From: Anatilimnocola floriformis
Lineage (GTDB): Bacteria; Planctomycetota; Planctomycetia; Pirellulales; Pirellulaceae
Length of the DNA: 64,000 nt
Direction of reading: 5' to 3'
NCBI RefSeq assembly: GCF_024256385.1
Contig: NZ_JAMLFW010000001.1
Location: forward strand, 2,294,001 to 2,358,000
Made by a program: the position numbers and the translations under genes
Notes under the pieces: generated by a model
Database searches by the model: none
What the model was told of the DNA's origin: nothing
The model's input: the letters and a program-made list of their open reading frames with translations, nothing else
In this document: piece after piece, positions 38,886-47,297 of the stretch
Numbering within the stretch: position 1 is the first letter of the stretch
Layout: the number at the start of each line of letters is the position of its first letter

Positions 38886-38989
38886 CGCGAAGTCACGAAG
38901 TATGCAGGCCCAGCGCGGCCCGTCGTTGGCTGCGCAGCGAAGTGTATAACGAAGGATTCTCGCTTGCTTCGTTTTTGGCCCTTCGCTTC

Positions 38990-41317
38990 ATGACTGCCGA
39001 ACCTCGCCGTCCTAGTCTGAATGTGCTGCAGCCCGCCACGGCGATCGATCCGGTGTGCGGCATGACGGTTGACCCTGCCCATCCGGCGGGCACGGCGACG
39101 CATGGTGGCAAAACGTATTACTTCTGCAGTCAGCACTGCGTGAAGAAGTTTCAGGCCCATGCAGCTGAATACGCCAGCGGGAAGAAGCCGACAGAGGCGA
39201 TGCCAACTGCATCGGCCACGGCGAAATATACCTGCCCGATGGATCCCGAGATTGTGCAGATCGGCCCCGGCGTGTGCCCGAAGTGCGGCATGGCCCTTGA
39301 GCCGATGGAACCAACGGCAGACGCTGGGCCCGATCCGGAACTGCTCGATATGCAACGGCGATTCTGGATCGCCGGAGTGCTCGCGCTCCCTGTGTTCTTG
39401 ATCGCGATGGGAGGGCTGGTCCCTTGGCCAACGCTGAGCGGGTTCCTGCATCAGCACATGGCGGCGCTCAGTTGGTTGCAGCTGCTTTTGGCAACTCCCG
39501 TGGTCCTCTGGTGCGGTTGGCCGTTTTTTCAAAGGGCCTGGCTGTCGGTGGTGCATCGCAGCCCGAATATGTTCACGCTGATTGCCATCGGCGTCGGCGC
39601 GGCGTTTTTGTTCAGCCTGGCAGCGACGATTGCACCGCAGATTTTTCCAGAAAGTATGCGCCATTGTGACGCCGTAGAACCCTATTTCGATAGTGCTGCC
39701 GTCATCATCGTGCTCGTGCTGCTCGGACAAGTGATGGAACTGCGAGCGCGAGCGCAAACCGGCGCCGCCGTGCGGGCTTTGCTGGGCCTCGCGCCAAAAA
39801 CTGCGCGCGTGATTCGCGACAACGGCAACGAAATGGATGTGCAGCTGACGGAAGTGCGCGTCGGCGATCGCTTGCGAATCAGGCCGGGTGAGAAAGTGCC
39901 GCTCGATGGCGTGGTGCTGGAGGGAATGAGTTCCGTCGATGAATCGCTGGTGACCGGCGAGCCGATTCCCGTGGAAAAATTTGCGGGGCACACGCTGACC
40001 GGCGGCACGCTGAACGGCAACGGTGGGTTGATCATGCGAGCCGAGCGCGTGGGAGACGATACGCTGCTCGCCAGCATTGTGCGGATGGTGACGGCAGCCC
40101 AGCGAAGCCGAGCGCCGATTGAAAAGGTCGTCAATCGCGTGGCGATGTTCTTCGTGCCGACGGTCTTGCTGGCGGCAGCGATTACGTTTGTCGGTTGGTA
40201 TGGTTTCGGAAGTGAGCCGCGACTGCAGCACGCCATTTTGAACTCGGTGGCAGTCTTGATCATCGCCTGTCCGTGTGCACTGGGACTCGCCACGCCAATG
40301 GCAGTGCTCGTTGGCACCGGACGCGGCGCACAGGCGGGAGTTCTCTTTCGCGATGCGGCAGCGCTCGAAGAGTTGCAGAAGGTTGATACGCTCGTCCTCG
40401 ATAAGACTCGCACGTTGACGACCGGTCAGCCGCAACTAGTTTCGATCATTCCCGCGGCCAATGTCACCGAGAACGAACTCTTGTCGCTGGCCGCTGGATT
40501 GGAAATCGCCAGCGAACATCCGTTGGCTGCCGCGATTGTTCAAGGTGCAAAAGAGAAGCAAATCGCGCCTGTGAATGTCCAGGCCTTTCAAGCGATCACT
40601 GGCAAGGGAGTGATCGGAAACTTCGAGACCAAACGGATCGCACTTGGCAACTCGGCGCTGATGCAAGCGGAGAAGATCGATCTCTTGGATTGGCAGGAGC
40701 TTTTGCAGCAACTGCAAACGGCTGGACAGACGGTGATGATCGCGGCTCGTGATGGCCAAGTGATTGGACTGATCGGCGTGGCCGATCCCGTCAAAGCGAC
40801 CACGCCCGAGGCGCTGAGTCAGCTGCGGGCGATGGGTTTGCGGATCATCATGCTGACTGGCGACAACCGCACGACGGCGGATGCTGTTGCCAAACAGCTC
40901 GGCATCGGTGAAGTCATCGCAGATCAACTGCCGCAGGACAAAGGGAATGTCATTGCCCGCCTGAAGCGTGAGGGGAAGAAAGTCGCCATGGCTGGCGACG
41001 GTGTGAACGACGCGCCGGCTCTCGCGCTGGCCGACGTCGGCATTGCGATGGGAACCGGGGCCGATATTGCGATGGAAAGTGCCGCCGTCACGCTGGTGCA
41101 GGGTGATCTGCGCGGCATTGTGCGGGCCGTTCGCTTGAGTCGCGCGATCACGGCGGGCATCCGCCAAAATCTGTTTCTGGCCTTCGTTTACAATGCCGCG
41201 AGCATCCCGCTGGCGGCGCTCGGCTTGGTAAATCCGATGCTGGCATCGGCGGCGATGAGTTTGAGCTCGGTGAGCGTGATTTTGAATTCCCTTCGGCTAC
41301 GGAAGTTGAAATTGTAG
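38990..41317 (+). CDS. Copper-type P1B ATPase with YHS domain and altered phosphorylation motif
   Basis: ATG 38990 gives 775 residues. A YHS domain comes first (IDPVCGMTVDPAHPAGTATHGG, in part, ~18-60), then a heavy-metal-binding segment (YTCPMDPEIVQIGPGVCPKCGMAL, in part). Eight membrane helices include the metal site CPCALGLATP. The actuator motif TGEP, the SEHPLA nucleotide motif, TGDN and MAGDGVNDAPAL are all present. The phosphorylation motif reads DKTRTLT at 471-477 instead of DKTGT(L/I)T, because codon 474 is CGC (40409-40411). If real, activity is doubtful. Copper or silver export from the cytosol is the family role. Confidence 0.88.
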   Translation: MTAEPRRPSLNVLQPATAIDPVCGMTVDPAHPAGTATHGGKTYYFCSQHCVKKFQAHAAEYASGKKPTEAMPTASATAKYTCPMDPEIVQIGPGVCPKCGMALEPMEPTADAGPDPELLDMQRRFWIAGVLALPVFLIAMGGLVPWPTLSGFLHQHMAALSWLQLLLATPVVLWCGWPFFQRAWLSVVHRSPNMFTLIAIGVGAAFLFSLAATIAPQIFPESMRHCDAVEPYFDSAAVIIVLVLLGQVMELRARAQTGAAVRALLGLAPKTARVIRDNGNEMDVQLTEVRVGDRLRIRPGEKVPLDGVVLEGMSSVDESLVTGEPIPVEKFAGHTLTGGTLNGNGGLIMRAERVGDDTLLASIVRMVTAAQRSRAPIEKVVNRVAMFFVPTVLLAAAITFVGWYGFGSEPRLQHAILNSVAVLIIACPCALGLATPMAVLVGTGRGAQAGVLFRDAAALEELQKVDTLVLDKTRTLTTGQPQLVSIIPAANVTENELLSLAAGLEIASEHPLAAAIVQGAKEKQIAPVNVQAFQAITGKGVIGNFETKRIALGNSALMQAEKIDLLDWQELLQQLQTAGQTVMIAARDGQVIGLIGVADPVKATTPEALSQLRAMGLRIIMLTGDNRTTADAVAKQLGIGEVIADQLPQDKGNVIARLKREGKKVAMAGDGVNDAPALALADVGIAMGTGADIAMESAAVTLVQGDLRGIVRAVRLSRAITAGIRQNLFLAFVYNAASIPLAALGLVNPMLASAAMSLSSVSVILNSLRLRKLKL

Positions 41318-41417
41318 ACGAGTACATCGCGGCGGCTGGTTCGTTTTCTCTGGCGAACAAACGCCCGCCGCGTTATCGTGACAGTATCGACATTTTCCCG
41401 CCTTCCAGGTGCCTACC

Positions 41418-42218
41418 ATGCTTCGTTCTCTCGCAACCTTTGCCTTCGCCGTGTTGGCGGTCGTTCAAACCGCATCGGCGCAAACTCAACAGCAATGGCA
41501 GCAGCAGATGGCCCGCATGCGGCAGCAGGGGCAGCAAATTCAGTGGGAAAACACCGATTTCTCGGGCAACATCAAGGGAACGCAGGGGCCTCTGCTGCAG
41601 ATCACCGCGAGCACCGGCGAAAACTGGATTGTGCAAGTCGACGCGCGGCCGCAAGACGTTTCGTTCACGGGGAATGCTGATCCCGCCTTTTTGAAGGCCG
41701 GCATGCTGGTTGAGTTCAAAGCCAAATTGAATAAGCGGGGCCAAGCGACCGAGCCGGTGCAAAATCTGACGATCATCACCGTTCGTGAAGGCCGCGGCGT
41801 GGGTGTCGGCCCGGAAGGTGCTTCGGGTGGACTGGCCGGCGCGAATCTCTTTGGCTCCAAGCCGGAGGAAAGTGAAAAGGAAAAGAAGGGGCCGAAGGTT
41901 AAGGAAGAAGACGTTGTGCAAAACATCGCCGGCCAGATCACCAAGGTCGGCCGAACTGGAGATCTGACGATCAACTGCGCGGGCACCACGGTGAAGGCCG
42001 ATGTGGCCAAGGACGCCAAAATCTCGGTGGATGTGAATCACCTGCAGTTTGCTCAAGTCGGCGACAAGGTCGAAGTGAAGGCCAAATTTCCGATGGGGCA
42101 AAAGGCCGCCGGTCAGGCCCTTGCCACGCAGATTACCGTGACCAGCACGGCGCTGCTGGGCGAGCCCAAGAAGCGAACGTTGCCGGGAATGAAGACCGAC
42201 GACGATAAGAAGGAATAG
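41418..42218 (+). CDS. Secreted protein of unknown function with repeated beta domains
   Basis: ATG 41418 (preceded by AGGTG) gives 266 residues with a signal peptide ending TASAQ (~22) and a Gln-rich segment. Two similar beta-rich halves follow, one around FSGNIKGTQGPLLQITASTG and one around IAGQITKVGRTGDLTINCAG, joined by a Lys/Glu-rich linker. An OB-like duplicated fold is possible. No function is recognised. The M41-like gene begins 11 bp downstream. Confidence 0.6.
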   Translation: MLRSLATFAFAVLAVVQTASAQTQQQWQQQMARMRQQGQQIQWENTDFSGNIKGTQGPLLQITASTGENWIVQVDARPQDVSFTGNADPAFLKAGMLVEFKAKLNKRGQATEPVQNLTIITVREGRGVGVGPEGASGGLAGANLFGSKPEESEKEKKGPKVKEEDVVQNIAGQITKVGRTGDLTINCAGTTVKADVAKDAKISVDVNHLQFAQVGDKVEVKAKFPMGQKAAGQALATQITVTSTALLGEPKKRTLPGMKTDDDKKE

Positions 42219-42229
42219 TCGCGGCTGCG

Positions 42230-42730
42230 ATGGACGAGACACCTCCCGCGGCGAACGAAGCGACCGCAACGAATCTGGCCACCGCCTATCATGAGGCGGG
42301 GCATGCGGTGATCGCGCTGGCGCTCGGCCGCAATGTGCAGCGCGTCAGCATTCTGCCGAACCAGCTGCGGCTGGGGCAGTGCGAACTGAAAAAGGGCCGA
42401 GCCAAACCGGCGCATGATCCATTGGAAGTGGAAGTTCTGATTCTGCTTGGCGGTGTCGCAGCCGAAGCGGTTTACACCGGCGAGTATGCTTGGGGCGGCG
42501 CTCAGCAGGACTTGCGAGCGGTGCGGGCGATGACCATGCAGCGGGCCGGAAATCAAAAGCAAGTCGAGCGACTCGAACGCCGGTTGCTCGACAAGGTCGA
42601 GTACTTACTCGCCGATCCAGCCACCTGGCGAGCCACTGAACTCATCGCGGCAGAGTTGCTGCGCTGCACGACTATCAGCGGCCGAGCGGCTAAGCATTTG
42701 TTTGAACAAGCGGCGGCGCAAGTGGAGTAG
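42230..42730 (+). CDS. Stand-alone FtsH-like (M41) peptidase domain
   Basis: A 166-residue protein. YHEAGHAVIALALG at ~20-33 carries the HExxH zinc site. GGVAAEAV at ~66 matches the FtsH peptidase signature. AQQDLRAVRAM at ~83 supplies the likely third metal ligand Asp. The AAA ATPase and membrane segments of FtsH are absent, so this is the bare protease fold. Whether it is active alone or works with a partner is unknown. Its TAG stop lies inside the palindrome 42727-42833. Confidence 0.75.
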   Translation: MDETPPAANEATATNLATAYHEAGHAVIALALGRNVQRVSILPNQLRLGQCELKKGRAKPAHDPLEVEVLILLGGVAAEAVYTGEYAWGGAQQDLRAVRAMTMQRAGNQKQVERLERRLLDKVEYLLADPATWRATELIAAELLRCTTISGRAAKHLFEQAAAQVE

Positions 42731-42833
42731 GCCAGAACAAGCGGTACCCCGCACAGTTCCGGCATGAACTGCAGAGTGACGTCACGCCCGCGGTCTGCCG
42801 GAACAGCGCGGAGTACCGCTCGTTCCGGCCTAC
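42727..42833. repeat. Long imperfect palindromic repeat
   Basis: A 107-bp element with ends GTAGGCC (42727) and GGCCTAC (42833) and internal paired blocks including GAACAAGCGGTACC and GGAGTACCGCTCGTTC. The left end contains the TAG stop of the M41-like gene and the right end lies 10 bp from the stop of the convergent gene. It has the same GTAG...CTAC boundary style as the repeats at 419-490 and 43273-43343. Confidence 0.75.
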
Positions 42834-42842
42834 ATCTTTCGC

Positions 42843-43247
42843 CTACTTCGGTTCTGGTTCGTAGAAAATCTCTTTGCCGCGAACGTCGCGAAAGCGGAGA
42901 CGCAGATCGAGTGTGAACTCGGGCGAAATGTCTTGCGTGCCGCGAAAGAACTGCTCGCGGAGCAACTTCCATTCTTTCTTGGTCTCGTTGAACTCGTAGC
43001 TGAAGACGCGGCAAGTTGCTTCACCGGAAGTTGGGCAATACCAGGCCAGAAAGACGCTGCGGCCGGTGCGATTGAACTCCGCGAAGTCGACTGGAATTCG
43101 CTCGGGTGAGAGCAGCTTTGGGGAAGTCTCCTGGATTGTCTTTCGCAGTTCAGTGGAAGTTTTCGCCGTGGCAGGTACCGGCGATTTTTCATCAGCGATG
43201 GCCACCGCAGTCAGGCAGAAGAACGCGAGCGAGATATAGAAGTGCAT
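42843..43247 (-). CDS. Small secreted protein of unknown function
   Basis: A 134-residue protein with a signal peptide (MHFYISLAFFCLTAVAIA, cleavage before DEK). The mature part includes VFLAWYCPTSGEATCRVFSY with two Cys about 9 apart, and ends in a charged beta-rich segment. No domain recognised. Palindromic repeats lie on both sides. Confidence 0.6.
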   Translation of the reverse strand: MHFYISLAFFCLTAVAIADEKSPVPATAKTSTELRKTIQETSPKLLSPERIPVDFAEFNRTGRSVFLAWYCPTSGEATCRVFSYEFNETKKEWKLLREQFFRGTQDISPEFTLDLRLRFRDVRGKEIFYEPEPK

Positions 43248-43272
43248 GAGTACTTTCTGGGATGGTTTGAAA

Positions 43273-43343
43273 GTAGCTGAATTCGCCAGAATTCAGATCG
43301 TGACCTCGCAACGACGGCCCTGAATTCTGGCGAATTCAGCTAC
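43273..43343. repeat. Palindromic repeat element, copy 2 (23-bp arms)
   Basis: The arms at 43273-43295 and 43321-43343 are identical in sequence to those at 419-441 and 468-490. The 25-bp loop differs from copy 1 (26 bp). It lies between two minus-strand genes, 26 bp upstream of the secreted-protein start. Confidence 0.85.
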
Positions 43344-43410
43344 AGATACTCGGGCACTTTACCATCCACGCGCGGATTGGCGTGTCGCTAGTTTGTAACA
43401 ACGATTCGGC

Positions 43411-43773
43411 TCACGCATCGCGATGCACCGTCCCTGGTGAAAACGCCGGCAAGCAAACAGCGATGTACTCTGCCCCTTCGGCTCCCGGGGTGCTGTAGCG
43501 GATCCATTCGCCCCGGGGGCAAATGATGGCTTGGCCGGCGGCAACTTCGATCACGCCGGTCTTCGATTCCACTCGCAGCTGGCCGCGGAGGACGATGGTG
43601 TACTCGTCGAACTCCGGCGTTTGGCCTGGTTCGCTCCAGCCGCTGGGGCTCGTCATCCGGGCGATGCTCAGGGCTGCGGTCTGGGAATTCACCCGGCCGA
43701 TGAATTCTTCGATCCGCTTGGGAGGGGTGCCGGCGGCTTCGATGAGCGTGGGTTTGGTGATGAGTTGGGGCAT
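43411..43773 (-). CDS. Cupin-like protein
   Basis: A 120-residue single-domain cupin: FDEYTIVLRGQLRVES (~56-71) and AAGQAIICPRGEWIRYSTPG (~77-97) match cupin motifs 1 and 2. The two His of motif 1 are absent, so metal binding is uncertain. Function unknown. ATG 43773, with no operon partner on this strand. Confidence 0.7.
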   Translation of the reverse strand: MPQLITKPTLIEAAGTPPKRIEEFIGRVNSQTAALSIARMTSPSGWSEPGQTPEFDEYTIVLRGQLRVESKTGVIEVAAGQAIICPRGEWIRYSTPGAEGAEYIAVCLPAFSPGTVHRDA

Positions 43774-43926
43774 GGTTTCCTCGCGTGGTGATGGTTTGCG
43801 ACGTGATTATTGCCGATGCCGAGGGTTCCAGGTACGAGCGGTCAGCGTCCTTTCGCCCGGCGGGTGACAACTTTACAATGGGCCGTTTGCTGAATTCACG
43901 GAAGCAAGCATAGGCGGGGAAGGACG

Positions 43927-45117
43927 ATGGGGCTTTTGGACTGGGTGAGCGGACGGGTTTTCAAGTTCGTCCACGGCAACAACCTTGTTTACAACACCTG
44001 CTGGGAGGACCCGCGCCTCGACCGGGTGGCCCTCAATTTGGGGCCGCAGGACAACGTGCTGGTGATCACGTCGGCGGGCTGCAACGCCCTCGACTACGCC
44101 ATTTGCGGGCCGAACCATGTGCACGCGGTCGACATGAACCCGCGGCAAAACGCCCTGCTCGATCTGAAAAAGTCGGGCATTCAGCACCTAGAATACGAAG
44201 ACTTTTTCCAGTTCTTCGGTCAGGGCTATCATCCGAACGCCCGCAAGGTCTATCAAGACAAGCTCCGCACCGCCTTGCCGCAGTGGTCGCGCAATTATTG
44301 GGACCGCTGGATCAAGTTCTTCTGCGACAAGAACCGCAGCTTTTATTTCCGCGGCACGAGCGGCCAATTTGCCCGTGCCATCAAGATTTACACCGACCGC
44401 ATCATTCGCGTTCGGCCGTTGATCGACGCCGCCCTCGACGCCACGTCGATTGAGGAACAGCGCGAAATCTACGACAAGCAGTTGAAGGCCAAATTCTGGT
44501 CGCGGCCGATGAAATTTGCCATGAACCGCGACACCACGCTGTCGATGGTCGGCGTGCCGAAGGCGCAGCGACGGCAAGTTGAGAAGCAGTACGAAGGTGG
44601 CATTCTGAAGTTTGTGCAGGACAGCGTGGAAGCCGTCTTTCGCGATCTGCCGCTGCACGACAATTACTTCTGGCGCGTCTACATGAAGGGGGCCTACACG
44701 CCGACCTGCTGCCCGGAATATCTCAAGCCCGACAATTTTCAGAAACTCAAGGGTGGTCTCATCGATCGCGTGACAACGCACACCGACTCGGTGCAAGGCT
44801 TCTTGGAACGGCACAACGGCAAGATCTCGCGCTACGTGCTGCTCGATCACATGGACTGGCTCAGCGACAAATTTTTCCCGCTGCTCGAGCTCGAATGGCA
44901 GTCGATTTTGGAGCGGGCAGCCCCGAACACGCGCATTCTGTGGCGGAGTGGCGGCTTGCGAACCGACTTCATCGACAAGGTGAATGTGACCGTCGACGGC
45001 AAGCAGCGGATGCTGTCGGAGTTCCTCAAGTACCATCCTGATCTAGCCGCCGAACTGCACGCCAAAGACCGCGTTCACACCTACGGCAGCTTCTACATCA
45101 CTGATTTGGCAGCTTAG
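43927..45117 (+). CDS. btaA: BtaA-like S-adenosylmethionine:diacylglycerol 3-amino-3-carboxypropyl transferase (DUF3419)
   Basis: A 396-residue protein with the DUF3419 pattern: VYNTCWEDPRLDR (~21-33), VLVITSAGCNALDYAICGPNHVHAVDMNPRQNALLDLK (first and last parts; the SAM-binding region) and HMDWLSD near 310. BtaA moves the aminocarboxypropyl group of AdoMet onto diacylglycerol, giving diacylglyceryl-homoserine. The next gene is a BtaB-like methyltransferase 42 bp downstream, which strongly supports the assignment. The product is a phosphorus-free betaine lipid, usually made under phosphate limitation. ATG 43927 follows GGGGAAGG. Confidence 0.85.
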   Translation: MGLLDWVSGRVFKFVHGNNLVYNTCWEDPRLDRVALNLGPQDNVLVITSAGCNALDYAICGPNHVHAVDMNPRQNALLDLKKSGIQHLEYEDFFQFFGQGYHPNARKVYQDKLRTALPQWSRNYWDRWIKFFCDKNRSFYFRGTSGQFARAIKIYTDRIIRVRPLIDAALDATSIEEQREIYDKQLKAKFWSRPMKFAMNRDTTLSMVGVPKAQRRQVEKQYEGGILKFVQDSVEAVFRDLPLHDNYFWRVYMKGAYTPTCCPEYLKPDNFQKLKGGLIDRVTTHTDSVQGFLERHNGKISRYVLLDHMDWLSDKFFPLLELEWQSILERAAPNTRILWRSGGLRTDFIDKVNVTVDGKQRMLSEFLKYHPDLAAELHAKDRVHTYGSFYITDLAA

Positions 45118-45123
45118 TTTTTT

Positions 45124-45140
45124 GTAGGGTGGCACCCTAC
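45124..45140. repeat. Short perfect hairpin between btaA and btaB
   Basis: GTAGGGT / ACCCTAC with a 3-nt loop starts 6 bp past the btaA stop. There is no downstream T-run, so it is more likely a small palindromic repeat or an mRNA hairpin than a full terminator. Confidence 0.6.
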
Positions 45141-45159
45141 GTGGCGAATGAGGGCAACC

Positions 45160-45888
45160 ATGGGCCTGTGGTCCGACTTAAAAATCCTCTACCACCTCGC
45201 ACTCAAACCGGTGCGCGGCAAGGACCATGCTGCTCGCCTCGAGAATTTTTACTCCGGTCAGGCCGAAGCGTATGACGATTTTCGCAAACGCCTGCTGAAG
45301 GGCCGGCGCGAAATGTACACCGGCGTTCCTCTTCCCGAGAACGGCCTGTGGGTCGATATGGGTGGCGGCACCGGCGCGAATCTGGAATACATCGCCGAGA
45401 ACATTCCGAAGCTGCGGAAGGCGTACATCCTTGATCTGTCGCCATCGCTGCTCACGGTGGCGAACAATCGGATTGCAGCCCGCGAGTGGAAGAACGTCGA
45501 AACCGTCGAAGCCGACGCTACGACCTTTCAGCCCGCCGACGGCCCGGCCGATGTCGTCACCTTTTCGTACTCGCTGACGATGATTCCCGATTGGTTCGCC
45601 GCCATCGAAAACGCCGCGGCCATGCTCAAGCCGGGCGGCATCCTTGGCGTGGTCGATTTCTACGTCAGCCGCAAATACCCGCGCGACGGCCTGAAGCGTC
45701 ACGGCTGGTTCACCCGCACCTTCTGGCCCACCTGGTTCGGCATGGATAACGTCTATCCATCCCCCGATCACGTGCCGTTCCTGCATCGACACTTCGAACC
45801 GCTGCGCTTCGAAGAAGAAAAGGCGAAGGTCCCCTACGTGCCGCTGGCGCGGATGCCGTACTACGTTTTCGTTGGCAAGAAACGCTAA
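45160..45888 (+). CDS. btaB: BtaB-like AdoMet-dependent N-methyltransferase
   Basis: A 242-residue class I methyltransferase. ATG 45160, with AGGG upstream, is chosen over an in-frame ATG at 45148. The SAM-binding motif I reads LWVDMGGGTGANLEYIAE (~66-83); AYILDLSPSLL and VVTFSYSLTMIPDW follow. BtaB adds three methyl groups to the homoserine amine, giving the betaine lipid DGTS. The evidence for the substrate is the neighbouring btaA gene. Confidence 0.8.
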   Translation: MGLWSDLKILYHLALKPVRGKDHAARLENFYSGQAEAYDDFRKRLLKGRREMYTGVPLPENGLWVDMGGGTGANLEYIAENIPKLRKAYILDLSPSLLTVANNRIAAREWKNVETVEADATTFQPADGPADVVTFSYSLTMIPDWFAAIENAAAMLKPGGILGVVDFYVSRKYPRDGLKRHGWFTRTFWPTWFGMDNVYPSPDHVPFLHRHFEPLRFEEEKAKVPYVPLARMPYYVFVGKKR

Positions 45889-45957
45889 ACAGTCGCCTTT
45901 CGCTCCGCGAAAGGACGCGTCTTCTCATCGTGGATTACCAAGGCGAGACACCCCGCG

Positions 45958-46368
45958 ATGAATGTTCCCGAAGACGCCCCTGCTACTTTCCAAGCTGCTT
46001 GGAACGCGCACGATATGCAGGCCCTCGGCAGTCTCTTTGAGGAAGACGCCACCTTCGTGAACCGTTTCGGCCATTACGTTCGCGGCGTCGATGCGATTGT
46101 GAAAATGCACGTGCCGATTCACGAGACGGTCTATAGCGACTCGACGCAACAGAATGAGCTAATCGACGTCGACCACATCGCCGACGGCGTGGCCGTGATT
46201 CATTTTTGGAGCCGCTTGTCGGCCGGCGTCGCACATCCCGCCGGGCCGCATCAAGTCGATACGCTGATTCTCGCTGTGCTCCGAAAACGAAACGACTCTT
46301 GGCGCATTCGCTCGCTAGAGAATGTCACGCTAACGAATCCGCGAACGGGCGAAGCCGTCCTGCGCTAG
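45958..46368 (+). CDS. NTF2-like (SgcJ/EcaC type) protein
   Basis: A 136-residue protein with a SnoaL/NTF2-like fold pattern: FQAAWNAHDMQALGSLFEEDATFVNRFGHYVRG (in part) and the late VDTLILAVLRKRNDSWRIRSLENV. Related proteins are annotated as SgcJ/EcaC-family oxidoreductases, but catalysis is rarely shown. Its TAG stop and that of the convergent gene share the palindrome CTAG at 46365-46368. Confidence 0.7.
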   Translation: MNVPEDAPATFQAAWNAHDMQALGSLFEEDATFVNRFGHYVRGVDAIVKMHVPIHETVYSDSTQQNELIDVDHIADGVAVIHFWSRLSAGVAHPAGPHQVDTLILAVLRKRNDSWRIRSLENVTLTNPRTGEAVLR

Positions 46369-47291
46369 TTTTTGACCGCGCTGAGCCACTCCAGCGGCCG
46401 AGGTTGAAAGTTCAGTTCGCGCTTGGCCTTGGCATTTGAGACGCCTCGCATTTGCGTGCCATAGTACACCGCATCAGCGCCGCCTCCTTGAATTGCATCG
46501 TCCAACGTAATGCGCGGCGGCGGTGGAGCGCCCAACCATTGAGCGAGCGCCAGCAACCAATCGTGCACGGCGAGCGGTTGATCGTTCGCAATCAGATACT
46601 TGCCCGGCTTCCCGATCTCGGCAGCGACAACGGTGGCGATCGCTGCATCTTCGATGTGCAGCCATGACCACACACCAGCGCCATTTCCCACAATCGGAAA
46701 CTGCTGCTGTCGCACCTGCTGAGCCGCGTCGCCATCGGGATGAAACCAAGTTCCCGGGCCATAGAAAAATCCGTAGCGCAAGACGATTCCTTCGATATTC
46801 GCACTCTCCAGCAGTCGCCGTTCGAGTTCGGTAACAATGCCAATGTCGGCTGCAACCGCCGGCGCAGTGGTGTTCGCGAGCGGCGTGTCTTCATCCGCCA
46901 ATCCAGTGCCCGGACTCGCCCAAAAGGCGATCGACTGTCGCAAGAAACGTCGCACACCAGCCGCCTGGGCCGCCGCGAGTACGTTCGCGCCACCTTCCAG
47001 ACGAATGCGTTGGTTGAACGCAGCCGCCGCGCGCATCGATTCCGGTGTGTACGTTTTCGGATAGGCCGTGAGTTGTTCAATAACAATCTCCGGCTGAGCG
47101 CGACGGATGGCCGACTTCACCGCCTCGGCATCAAACACGTCGGCGATCGCAACTTCGACGCCTTGTGCTTGCAACGCCTGGGCTTTTTCCGGCGAGCGAG
47201 TAAGCGCGACGACCTGATGCCCCTTGGCCAGCAATTGCGCGACAAGCGGTCTGCCGACAGCGCCGGTGGCTCCGGCGATGAGAATTTTCAT
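46365..47291 (-). CDS. NAD(P)-dependent epimerase/reductase family (SDR) protein
   Basis: A 308-residue atypical short-chain dehydrogenase/reductase. The Rossmann motif is ILIAGATGAVGRPLV (residues 3-17). The middle contains the catalytic-site region, but the Tyr-x-x-x-Lys motif is not clear (VLRYGFFYGPGTWF). Substrate unknown. The stop overlaps the convergent NTF2-like gene. The LRR gene is 6 bp upstream on the same strand, so the two may share a transcript. Confidence 0.75.
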   Translation of the reverse strand: MKILIAGATGAVGRPLVAQLLAKGHQVVALTRSPEKAQALQAQGVEVAIADVFDAEAVKSAIRRAQPEIVIEQLTAYPKTYTPESMRAAAAFNQRIRLEGGANVLAAAQAAGVRRFLRQSIAFWASPGTGLADEDTPLANTTAPAVAADIGIVTELERRLLESANIEGIVLRYGFFYGPGTWFHPDGDAAQQVRQQQFPIVGNGAGVWSWLHIEDAAIATVVAAEIGKPGKYLIANDQPLAVHDWLLALAQWLGAPPPPRITLDDAIQGGGADAVYYGTQMRGVSNAKAKRELNFQPRPLEWLSAVKN

Positions 47292-47297
47292 GTGTTC

